From the NCBI GenBank assembly GCA_017442445.1, contig JAFRZS010000179.1, positions 1 through 5,532 of the forward strand: a stretch of 5,532 bases of DNA. Direction: 5' to 3'. Origin of the DNA: Clostridia bacterium (GTDB lineage Bacteria > Bacillota > Clostridia > Oscillospirales > Acutalibacteraceae). Numbering within the stretch: position 1 is the stretch's first letter; each line of letters begins with the position of its first letter. Below, piece after piece: positions 1-5,520 of this stretch. A program made the position numbers and the translations under genes. The notes below the pieces were generated by a model. The model made no database searches. It saw only the letters and a list, made by a program, of their open reading frames with translations, and was not told the DNA's origin.

Positions 1-453
1 ATCCCCTATTTTTGTAACTTTTTTTCCGTTAATTTCTGTCGGAATTATAACAGTTGATTCAGAACCTGTATATTTTGTTATAGTGAGATTGTCACCGTAT
101 GTTTCATATTCAAATAAAGCTTCATAAGGAGACACTGTTGTGCTTTCAGTTGTCGTAGTTGTTGTTTCTTCAACAAAAGGAAATACATTGAATACTTTTA
201 AATTAAGGATTACGCAGACAACTACCAGTATTGCAAGAAGACACGAAAGTACAGCAACAGCTGTATTATTTGATTTTTTCTTTACCGTTTGATGCGGACG
301 AGGTTGTGAAGGTTGTTTTTGCTTTTCCTGCCTTACGGTTTCAAAAATCATTGTTCCGCCCTGTGAAGGCCGTGAAGGTGATAATTTTGATCCGCAGTTG
401 GGACAGATTTGCTGGTCGGGTTTTATTGTATATCCGCAAAATTTACAATTCAT
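1..453 (-). CDS. Zinc-ribbon, single-TM protein with BspA-type LRR ectodomain (3' part beyond window)
   Basis: The first 151 codons are present and the gene continues past the left edge. Seen: a zinc ribbon with CxxC pairs at residues 3-6 and 17-20 (MNCKFCGY, then ICPNCGSK); a polar Pro/Gln/Lys-rich stretch at about 25-60 ending in KKK; one hydrophobic helix at about 64-85 (VAVLSCLLAILVVVCVIL); a linker with six consecutive Thr at 97-102; then from about 116 a segment YGDNLTITKYTGS..VIIPTEINGKKVTKIGD. That last segment matches the start of the BspA/LRR_5 repeat family. Inferred topology from the KKK flank is N-terminus inside and LRR region outside, so it is probably a surface protein for adhesion or binding; the ligand is unknown. 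The ATG at 451-453 is chosen because AGAGG lies 10 nt upstream and an earlier ATG is followed at once by a stop. A promoter lies just upstream at 487-514. The family is clear; the role is not. Confidence 0.85.
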   Translation of the reverse strand, partial: MNCKFCGYTIKPDQQICPNCGSKLSPSRPSQGGTMIFETVRQEKQKQPSQPRPHQTVKKKSNNTAVAVLSCLLAILVVVCVILNLKVFNVFPFVEETTTTTTESTTVSPYEALFEYETYGDNLTITKYTGSESTVIIPTEINGKKVTKIGD

Positions 454-486
454 ATCATAAATACCTCTTTTTCTTTTAATATCTAT

Positions 487-514
487 ATTATATAACAAAA
501 ATTTTTTTCGTCAA
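487..514 (-). promoter_or_regulatory. Sigma-A promoter for the zinc-ribbon/LRR gene
   Basis: On the minus strand, TTGACG (509-514) and TATAAT (487-492) are separated by 16 bp. Transcription would start near 480, giving a leader of about 27 nt before the ATG at 453, with an AGAGG ribosome site in it. The -10 box is perfect and the -35 box matches at 5 of 6 positions. The very high AT content here raises the chance of false matches. Confidence 0.65.
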
Positions 515-528
515 ATACTTTTTTGTTA
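493..528. repeat. 9-bp perfect inverted repeat around the -35 region
   Basis: TAACAAAAA at 493-501 is the exact reverse complement of TTTTTGTTA at 520-528, with 18 bp between. The arms flank the -35 box of the minus-strand promoter and one abuts its -10 box, where an operator could sit. The arms are almost all A/T in an A/T-rich spacer, so chance is a real alternative. Confidence 0.3.
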
Positions 529-574
529 AAAATTTTTTGCTTTACTTTTAAGAGATTGTGATGTATCATTAAAC

Positions 575-581
575 AAAGGAG
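575..581 (+). promoter_or_regulatory. Ribosome binding site that sets the phosphoesterase start
   Basis: AAAGGAG lies 8 nt upstream of the ATG at 590. A GTG at 581 is in the same frame but overlaps the Shine-Dalgarno itself, so it cannot be the start. I find no convincing sigma-A promoter for this gene between 454 and 575; a TTTACT (541-546)/TATCAT (564-569) pair would put the RNA start inside the ribosome site. Confidence 0.85.
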
Positions 582-589
582 TGATAACT

Positions 590-1804
590 ATGGATAAAAA
601 ATTTAATCCGATTTTAAGATTTATGGTAGTATCCGATGTTCATTATAAAGACGAACATACTGAAGTTCGCGACCGTTTTGAAAAAGCAATCAAATGTGCA
701 TATAAATATGCCGAAAGCTGTGAGTACAAAAATCTTGACGCACTTTATGTTGTCGGCGATTTCGCAACAAGCGGTTCCGAAATTCAGATGAAAGCTTTCA
801 AAGATTCAATAGATAAAAACATAAAAGAAGGCACAGATGTTACATTAACACTTGCAAGTCACGAATTCAGCCAGGCAAACGGTGGCGAAGAAGCAGCCTT
901 AGAAAGATTTGACAGAATCTTTAATATGGCACCTGATACACACAAAGTAATAAACGGATTCCATTTTATAGGTGTAACTACTACAAACGGTTGCAGATTT
1001 AACGATCAAAAAATTGAATTTGCTTCAAAAAGTCTTCGAGAAGCAGCAAATGACGATCCTAAAAAACCAATATTCTTCTTCCAGCATCCCCATATAACAG
1101 ATACTGTCTACGGAAGCATCAACTGGGGCGAAGACGAACTTATTCCTACTCTTGTAAATTATCCGCAGGTCATTGACTTTTCAGGACACTCGCATGCACC
1201 GATAAACGACCCTCGTTCAATTCATCAGAAGCACTTTACATCAGTCGGAACAGGTACTCTTTACTATTTTGAACTTGATGAATTCGATAAAGTTTACGGA
1301 ACAATACCGCCCGATAAAAACGAAGCTGCTCAGATGCTTATAGTTGAAGCGGACAAGGACAACAGAGTCAGAATTTATACATACGATGTTCTGACCGAAA
1401 ATTTCTTTGCTCCGCCGTGGGAAATTGATGAACCTTCGAATCCCGAATCATTCAAATACACAGACAAAAGATATGTAACAGCAAAAGCACCCTACTTCCC
1501 TGCTCAGTCAAAACTTGATGTTACCGAAATTACTGACAATTCCTGTTCAGTTACTTTTACACAGGCTGAAGATGAACCTTTTGTCAATGGCTACGACATT
1601 TATGTTTACAGAAAATCTGACAATGTTCTCAGAAGAAAAGTTTGTGTATGGTCAAGCTACTATCTTTACAATATGCCTGAAACTGTTACACAGCTTATTG
1701 ATGACCTTGACAGCAATACTGAATACATCGTTAAAGTTTATGCAAACAGCTTCTGGAAAACAGTATCAGCTGATTGCCTTTCAGCAGTATTCAAAACAAA
1801 ATAA
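590..1804 (+). CDS. Calcineurin-like metallophosphoesterase with C-terminal FN3-like domain
   Basis: A 404-residue predicted metal-dependent phosphoesterase of unknown substrate. Motifs seen: DVH (D16, H18); GDFATSG (D57); LASHEF where the family has GNHE (S90, H91, E92); FFFQHPH (H166); SGHSHAP (H200, H202). By family knowledge, D16, H18, D57 and H202 would hold one metal and D57, residue 90, H166 and H200 the second. The Asn that normally sits at position 90 is Ser, which may weaken the second site. From about residue 301 to the end there is a beta-rich segment (SKLDVTEITDNSCSVTF ... NTEYIVKVYA) resembling a fibronectin type III domain. There is no signal peptide or membrane helix, so the protein should be cytoplasmic, which is odd for an FN3 protein. 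It appears to be a single-gene unit: divergent from its left neighbour, convergent with argS, and ending just before a strong terminator. Confidence 0.88.
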   Translation: MDKKFNPILRFMVVSDVHYKDEHTEVRDRFEKAIKCAYKYAESCEYKNLDALYVVGDFATSGSEIQMKAFKDSIDKNIKEGTDVTLTLASHEFSQANGGEEAALERFDRIFNMAPDTHKVINGFHFIGVTTTNGCRFNDQKIEFASKSLREAANDDPKKPIFFFQHPHITDTVYGSINWGEDELIPTLVNYPQVIDFSGHSHAPINDPRSIHQKHFTSVGTGTLYYFELDEFDKVYGTIPPDKNEAAQMLIVEADKDNRVRIYTYDVLTENFFAPPWEIDEPSNPESFKYTDKRYVTAKAPYFPAQSKLDVTEITDNSCSVTFTQAEDEPFVNGYDIYVYRKSDNVLRRKVCVWSSYYLYNMPETVTQLIDDLDSNTEYIVKVYANSFWKTVSADCLSAVFKTK

Positions 1805-1811
1805 TATTAAA

Positions 1812-1837
1812 AAATCCCCGAAGAAATTCGGGGATTT
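1812..1837. terminator. Bidirectional intrinsic terminator between phosphoesterase and argS
   Basis: A perfect 11-bp stem (1812-1822 with 1827-1837, core TCCCCGAA/TTCGGGGA) closes a GAAA tetraloop. On the plus strand it is followed by TGATTTTTATT. On the minus strand the same hairpin is followed by a run of six T. It starts 8 nt after the phosphoesterase stop and lies 8 nt past the argS stop, so one hairpin serves both convergent transcripts. Confidence 0.93.
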
Positions 1838-1845
1838 GATTTTTA

Positions 1846-3591
1846 TTACATTGATTCAGGAACTGTTATTTTTAACATTTCAAGAATGTTTTTAATAGTC
1901 TGCTTAACACAGATACAAAGATAAATTCTTGCTTGCATTAAGTTTTCGTCATCACACTGAACTCTGCAAGCATTATAGAACTTATGGAAAAGAGTAGCAA
2001 GTTCAATAACATAGCGAGTAATTCTTGCGGGATCATAATATTTAGCAGCATTTATAATCTCGTTTGTCAAAGCTGAAAGATGTCTTATAAGCTCTCTTTC
2101 CTCGTCAGCTTTCAAAAGCATGAGGTTTTCAAGATTATAGGGCTTAATTTCAACATTAGCTTCTTCGAGTTTTCTTAAAATACTGCAGATTCTTGCATGT
2201 GCATACTGGCAGTAATAAACGGGATTTTTAGAACTCTGCTCAACTGCAAGGTCGAGATCAAATTCCATCTGTGATGCAGGTTCTCTCATGTTGAATAAGA
2301 ATCTTGCGGCATCTACAGGGATCTCTTCGAGCAAATCAACAAGAGTAATAGCTTTACCTGTACGCTTTGACATTCTTACTACTTCACCGTTTCTTGTAAG
2401 TCTTACAAGCTGCATAAGAATGATATCTAATCTGTCACCGTCAAGACCGATTGCATCAAGAGCACCCTTCATTCGTGCAACATGACCGTGATGATCAGCG
2501 CCCCATACATCAATTGCAATATCAAAGTTACGAACTGCAAGTTTGTTTCTGTGATACGCAATATCAGCTGCGAAATATGTCGGATTTCCGTTCTGTCTTA
2601 TAAGAACATCGTCTTTTAATTCAAGCTTATCAATTTCTTCCTGAGTTTTTCCTTGAGCAAGTAATCTCTTTGTGAGCACCTCTGAGTTTTTATACCAAAG
2701 TGCGCCGTCCTTTTCGTAAGTAAGGCCTTTTTCTGTAAGTAAAGCAACAGTATCCTTTACATCGCCGCTGTTGTGTAACACACTTTCTCTGAACCATGTG
2801 TCGTAGTCAATTCTGTATTTGCCGAGGTTGTTCTGCATAGCTTCAATGTTCTTGGGTAATGCAAATTCAACAAGTGCCCGGCGTCTTTCTTCCTCTGTTG
2901 CATTTATATATTTATCGCCGTGGATTTCAGCAAATTCCTTTGCTCTGTCAACGATATCTTCACCGTGGTAGCTGTCTTCAGGTAATTCAACAGCATCTTC
3001 ACCTTTAAATAACTGCTGATATCTGATATCAAGTGAAAGTGCGAATTTTTCAATCTGATTGCCTGCATCATTGATATAAAACTCGCGTTCAACATCATAA
3101 CCTGCCGCATCTAAAACAGCTGCAAGACAATCGCCTAATGCACCGCCGCGTGCGTTACCCATATGCATAGGACCTGTCGGATTTGCAGATACAAATTCAA
3201 CATTTATTCTCTTGCCCTTACCATAATCTGAGCGTCCGTATTCAATACCCTTATCAAGAACATCTGCAAGAATCGCCGCATAATATGAGTCACTTAAAAA
3301 GAAATTAAGGAAGCCGGGACCCGCAACTTCACAGCGGTCAAAATATGTTCCTTCAAGATTTATAGATGATTTTATAGCTTCAGCGATTTTTCGCGGTGCA
3401 GTTCTGAATGTTTTAGCATTAACTAAAGCGGCATTTGAAGAAAAATCACCATTTGTTTTGTCTGCAGGTGTTTCTATAATAAAATCAGCACTTTCTGCAT
3501 CAAATAATTTTCCTGATGCAACTGCAGATTTTATTGCCTCTCCTATAATATTTTTTAAATCGTCCTGAACTTTTTGTACTAACACTGACAT
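1846..3591 (-). CDS. argS: Arginyl-tRNA synthetase
   Basis: A class I aminoacyl-tRNA synthetase of 581 residues that charges tRNA-Arg with arginine using ATP in the cytoplasm; essential for translation. Domains in order: the ArgS N-terminal tRNA-binding domain at about 5-100 (with GDFSSNAAL at 48-56); the Rossmann catalytic core with VSANPTGPMHMGNARGG, where HMGN (143-146) is the HIGH-box equivalent; VVRMSKRTGK with the KMSKR loop at 406-410; and the DALR anticodon-binding domain from about 455 (YYCQYAHARI) to the end. The length is near the usual 550-580, with no truncation. The ATG at 3589-3591 has AAGGA 9 nt upstream. Its first 13 nt overlap the end of the DUF1934 gene, so translation is probably coupled. 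No T-box leader is seen; transcription should come from the ddl promoter unless an internal promoter exists. The bidirectional terminator follows the stop. Confidence 0.98.
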   Translation of the reverse strand: MSVLVQKVQDDLKNIIGEAIKSAVASGKLFDAESADFIIETPADKTNGDFSSNAALVNAKTFRTAPRKIAEAIKSSINLEGTYFDRCEVAGPGFLNFFLSDSYYAAILADVLDKGIEYGRSDYGKGKRINVEFVSANPTGPMHMGNARGGALGDCLAAVLDAAGYDVEREFYINDAGNQIEKFALSLDIRYQQLFKGEDAVELPEDSYHGEDIVDRAKEFAEIHGDKYINATEEERRRALVEFALPKNIEAMQNNLGKYRIDYDTWFRESVLHNSGDVKDTVALLTEKGLTYEKDGALWYKNSEVLTKRLLAQGKTQEEIDKLELKDDVLIRQNGNPTYFAADIAYHRNKLAVRNFDIAIDVWGADHHGHVARMKGALDAIGLDGDRLDIILMQLVRLTRNGEVVRMSKRTGKAITLVDLLEEIPVDAARFLFNMREPASQMEFDLDLAVEQSSKNPVYYCQYAHARICSILRKLEEANVEIKPYNLENLMLLKADEERELIRHLSALTNEIINAAKYYDPARITRYVIELATLFHKFYNACRVQCDDENLMQARIYLCICVKQTIKNILEMLKITVPESM

Positions 3592-4019
3592 TGTGTTCGG
3601 TCCTTCTTTCTGATTGTTATTTTTAATTCATTTTCCGAAGCAAAACCTGAATTGAAATCAATTGTATAACTAAAAGTCAATTCGCCGCCTAATTCATCAA
3701 CCTCGGAAACAACTGTTTTTGCAAATATTCCCATCATCAGTTCACCTGCAGGAGTATTATAAAAGCAATTATGTCTTTGATTTGGTTCAATAACAAGAGT
3801 AGTATTATATTTACCTCTCCTTGTCATCGTAACCTTATTTTCATTTTCAACATGAATTTCCGTTTCACTGCCTGAAAGTTCTTCGTCTTGTTCGGCATAG
3901 GCTATATAATAATCCATGCTGTTACCCCAGAATTTTCCGACAGTGGTTAAAGTAGCACCTGTTGTTTCATCATCCATTATATGTGAATCGGTAATGGTAA
4001 TTATAACATCACTTTTCAT
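3579..4019 (-). CDS. DUF1934 (YwiB-like) beta-barrel protein
   Basis: A protein of 146 residues whose pattern matches DUF1934, the Bacillus YwiB family, usually about 140 residues. Recognisable segments are GKYNTTLVIEPNQRHNCFY at about 69-87, TPAGELMMGIFAKTV at 89-103, and GGELTFSYTIDF ... SENELKITI at 111-136. Family knowledge: a small cytoplasmic lipocalin-like beta barrel of unknown function, also found beside argS in Bacillus. No signal peptide is present. The ATG at 4017-4019 overlaps the ddl stop as TAATG, with GGAG 6 nt upstream; the TAG stop lies inside argS. The gene is therefore tightly coupled on both sides. Its function should not be inferred beyond the gene linkage. Confidence 0.88.
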   Translation of the reverse strand: MKSDVIITITDSHIMDDETTGATLTTVGKFWGNSMDYYIAYAEQDEELSGSETEIHVENENKVTMTRRGKYNTTLVIEPNQRHNCFYNTPAGELMMGIFAKTVVSEVDELGGELTFSYTIDFNSGFASENELKITIRKKDRTQCQC

Positions 4020-4924
4020 TATTTACTCCATTTTTCAATTGCAAGTGTCAAAGCTTTATCAAGTAAATCAGGATAACTTATTCCGCTGGCCTCCATCATT
4101 TTAGGATACATACTGATTGATGTGAAACCGGGAATTGTATTAATTTCATTGAACATAACCTTGTAATCTGATTTTCTTACAAAGAAATCAACTCTTGAAA
4201 TACCTGAGCAACCTAAACCGTCAAATATTCTCTTAGCTTCCTTCTGAACCTCAGCTAATTTATCTTCAGGTAATTTTGCAGGAATTGATAACTCACTTGT
4301 ACCTGAAATATATTTTGCTTCATAGTCATAAAATTCGTTGCACGGTGTGATTCCGCCAACTACGGAAGCAAATAATTCATCGTTACCTAAAACAGCGCAC
4401 TCAACCTCAAAGCCGTCAATATTTTCTTCAAAAACCACCTTGTTGTCATGTTCAAAAGCTATATCAATAGCTTTTCTGAGTGAGTCAATATCCGTAGCTT
4501 TTGTAATTCCGACAGACGAACCGGCATTTGCAGGTTTAACAAAAATCGGGAAGCCGAGATACTCAACTGTATTTTGAATGAATTTATCAGGATTCTTGTT
4601 GTACGAGAATTTCTTTGTAGCAACCCATTTTGCCTGAGGTACGCCAAGATAGTCTGCTACCATATTTGTATAACCTTTATCCATTGAAGCTGCTGACGAA
4701 AGACTGTCACAGCCGACAAAAGGTATATTCGCTAACTGGAACAAGCCCTGAATTGTTCCGTCCTCACCGTTTTTGCCATGCAAAACAGGAAATACAACAT
4801 CAATTTTAATATTAGTAATACTGCCGTCTTTTTCAAAAATGATAAGACCGCCGTTTTTAGCATCAGGTGAAATGATTGCAGGACAACAAAATTCATCAAC
4901 TATCCATTTATCATTCGGCAACAA
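4019..4924 (-). CDS. ddl: Surviving open frame of ddl (central and C-terminal ATP-grasp part)
   Basis: This 301-codon stretch is the uninterrupted part of the ddl described at 4019-5089. If translated alone it would have to begin at the TTG at 4922-4924. A weak ribosome site, AAAGGTG (4933-4939), lies 8 nt upstream, so reinitiation is conceivable. The product keeps the ATP-binding and catalytic segments (KPANAGSSVG, DYEAKY, RVDFF, NEINT) but lacks the first 55 residues, including the GGASSEHDVS substrate loop and the first strands of the N-terminal domain. By family knowledge it should not be an active ligase. It is better treated as part of an interrupted gene than as a real short gene. Confidence 0.5.
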   Translation of the reverse strand: MLPNDKWIVDEFCCPAIISPDAKNGGLIIFEKDGSITNIKIDVVFPVLHGKNGEDGTIQGLFQLANIPFVGCDSLSSAASMDKGYTNMVADYLGVPQAKWVATKKFSYNKNPDKFIQNTVEYLGFPIFVKPANAGSSVGITKATDIDSLRKAIDIAFEHDNKVVFEENIDGFEVECAVLGNDELFASVVGGITPCNEFYDYEAKYISGTSELSIPAKLPEDKLAEVQKEAKRIFDGLGCSGISRVDFFVRKSDYKVMFNEINTIPGFTSISMYPKMMEASGISYPDLLDKALTLAIEKWSK

Positions 4925-5089
4925 ATCAACATCACCTTTAAAGTGAAGCCACTCGCCTTCCTTAGTAATTCCAAGCAGTATAACATTTTACTTGTCGGTA
5001 GGTATATTTTTAATTACGGAGTTTGCAGAAACTAAAGAAACATCATGTTCAGATGAAGCACCGCCGAAAATTACAAGAACATTTTTCAC
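4019..5089 (-). pseudogene. ddl: D-alanine--D-alanine ligase interrupted by an in-frame TAA at codon 34
   Basis: Ddl joins two D-Ala using ATP for peptidoglycan precursors. Read from the GTG at 5087-5089, the frame gives 356 codons, the normal Ddl length, but codon 34 (4988-4990) is TAA. Before it: VKNVLVIFGGASSEHDVSL with the family loop GGASSEHDVS (9-18, E14 expected to bind the first D-Ala). After it, in the same frame: NVILLGITKEGEW, which continues the Ddl pattern in which Tyr is expected at the stop. Downstream motifs are intact: HGKNGEDG (104-111), MDK (136-138), FVKPANAGSSVG (183-194), omega-loop FYDYEAKY (253-260, D-Ala rather than D-Lac type), RVDFF (299-303) and FNEINTIPGFT (313-323). 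There is no frameshift, so a single base change (TAC or TAT to TAA) explains it. The neighbours also end in TAA, so recoding is unlikely. It could instead be a sequence error. Confidence 0.85.
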
Positions 5090-5097
5090 AAGAAAAA

Positions 5098-5105
5098 CCT
5101 CCCCT
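5098..5105 (-). promoter_or_regulatory. Strong ribosome binding site for ddl
   Basis: AGGGGAGG on the minus strand lies 8 nt upstream of the GTG at 5087-5089. Such a strong, well-spaced site, followed at once by a textbook Ddl N-terminus, shows that the true start is here and not at the internal TTG at 4924. An ATG at 5080-5082 is out of frame. Confidence 0.9.
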
Positions 5106-5132
5106 ACATATAGTAAATAACATATCCTGCTT

Positions 5133-5161
5133 ATTTTATCACAAAAATTTGGTATTTTCAA
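5133..5161 (-). promoter_or_regulatory. Sigma-A promoter for the ddl-DUF1934-argS operon
   Basis: On the minus strand TTGAAA (5156-5161) and TAAAAT (5133-5138) are separated by exactly 17 bp. The start would be near 5126, giving a leader of about 37 nt before the GTG of ddl. It stands back to back with the tRNA promoter, the two -35 boxes being 40 bp apart. Confidence 0.75.
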
Positions 5162-5201
5162 GACGAAAAGACGTATATTATAATTAAATATAAAAAAAGG
5201 C

Positions 5202-5230
5202 TTGACTTTTTAGTACAATGTGGTTATAAT
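5202..5230 (+). promoter_or_regulatory. Sigma-A promoter of the initiator tRNA gene
   Basis: TTGACT (5202-5207) and a perfect TATAAT (5225-5230) are separated by 17 bp. The predicted start near 5237 leaves a short 5' leader of about 21 nt to be removed by RNase P. Near-consensus boxes fit a highly expressed stable-RNA gene. Confidence 0.88.
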
Positions 5231-5257
5231 ATTAAAGCAGTCAAGAAAATTGCATAT

Positions 5258-5334
5258 CGCGGAGTAGAGCAGTTCGGTAGCTCGTCGGGCTCATAACCCG
5301 GAGGCCGCAGGTTCAAATCCTGCCTCCGAAACCA
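5258..5334 (+). tRNA. Initiator tRNA-fMet (CAT anticodon)
   Basis: A 77-nt tRNA with encoded CCA. The D arm is GAGC...GCTC, the anticodon CAT is at 5292-5294 in loop CTCATAA, the variable loop is AGGCC, and the T arm is GCAGG-TTCAAAT-CCTGC. Initiator hallmarks are present: an unpaired C1:A72 at the acceptor end and three G:C pairs closing the anticodon stem (GGG/CCC). Unusually, G2 faces A71 (5259 and 5329), so the top two acceptor positions are both unpaired; the common bacterial sequence has C71. The anticodon stem also has a T27:G43 wobble. It has its own promoter and terminator, so it appears to be a single-gene unit here. Confidence 0.95.
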
Positions 5335-5380
5335 ACAATGCGAACCGATTTAGATATCGGGTCAGAAAAGTCCGAAACCA
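5325..5380 (+). repeat. Exact 10-nt direct repeat: tRNA 3' end and terminator arm
   Basis: TCCGAAACCA occurs at 5325-5334 as the last ten bases of the tRNA, including CCA, and again at 5371-5380 in the rising arm of the terminator. The copies are 46 bp apart, start to start. The first copy contains the unusual A71. This may be chance, a local duplication, or a trace of recombination at the tRNA end. Confidence 0.5.
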
Positions 5381-5400
5381 AAACGGTTTCGGACTTTTTC
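5366..5400 (+). terminator. Intrinsic terminator of tRNA-fMet
   Basis: A perfect 14-bp stem pairs 5366-5379 (AAAAGTCCGAAACC) with 5385-5398 (GGTTTCGGACTTTT) around the loop AAAAC. The T-rich tail (TTTTT, then CTAT) follows. It begins 31 nt after the tRNA CCA; between them is a small imperfect hairpin (CCGAT at 5345-5349 with ATCGG at 5356-5360). Confidence 0.92.
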
Positions 5401-5491
5401 TATACAAATTTTCATAGTTGAATTTCATAGATATCCTCCGCCCAAAACAGCTTTCGGTGAGGACTTGAACTAAAATATAGCGGTTTAATTA
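5401..5491. other. Non-coding spacer after the tRNA terminator
   Basis: I find no supported gene here. A short minus-strand frame begins at an ATG (5426-5428) with GGAGG 6 nt upstream, but it runs through the terminator and into the tRNA, so I do not call it. GGACTTGAAC at 5461-5470 is, on the minus strand, like a tRNA T-loop (GTTCAAGTCC), but it lacks a pairing stem. Confidence 0.5.
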
Positions 5492-5520
5492 TTGAAACAT
5501 AAGTCGTGATATGGTACAAT
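5492..5520 (+). promoter_or_regulatory. Rightward sigma-A promoter for a gene beyond the window
   Basis: TTGAAA (5492-5497) and TACAAT (5515-5520) are separated by 17 bp. A TG one base before the -10 box (5512-5513) makes it an extended -10 type. Transcription would start near 5527, so the gene served lies past the right edge. Confidence 0.65.

Noticed and set aside
231..479. 82-codon plus-strand open frame
   Set aside because: It is the antisense shadow of the zinc-ribbon/LRR gene, whose motifs (two CxxC, TM helix, LRR start), promoter and ribosome site are all on the minus strand.
581..589. GTG start for the phosphoesterase
   Set aside because: The GTG overlaps the AAAGGAG ribosome site; the ATG at 590 has ideal spacing.
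1515..1895. 126-codon plus-strand frame overlapping the phosphoesterase end
   Set aside because: It runs through the terminator hairpin and into argS, has no recognisable domain, and is a shadow of the FN3-like region in another frame.
2288..4647. Several 62-79 codon frames inside argS, DUF1934 and ddl
   Set aside because: All are antisense or out of frame within well-supported genes and show no family signature.
4988..4990. TAA recoded as a sense codon
   Set aside because: TAA ends the phosphoesterase, ddl and argS, so general reassignment is not supported; local readthrough cannot be judged from sequence alone.
5101..5200. Riboswitch or T-box in the ddl leader
   Set aside because: The leader from the predicted start is only about 37 nt, too short for a T-box or known riboswitch, and no strong hairpin is visible.
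5291..5428. 45-codon minus-strand frame with GGAGG 6 nt before its ATG
   Set aside because: The ribosome site is good, but the frame reads through the terminator stem and half of the tRNA, ends at the anticodon, and has no recognisable protein.
5459..5472. Possible tRNA remnant on the minus strand (GTTCAAGTCC)
   Set aside because: The T-loop consensus is there, but the flanking bases do not form a T stem and no other tRNA arms can be drawn.
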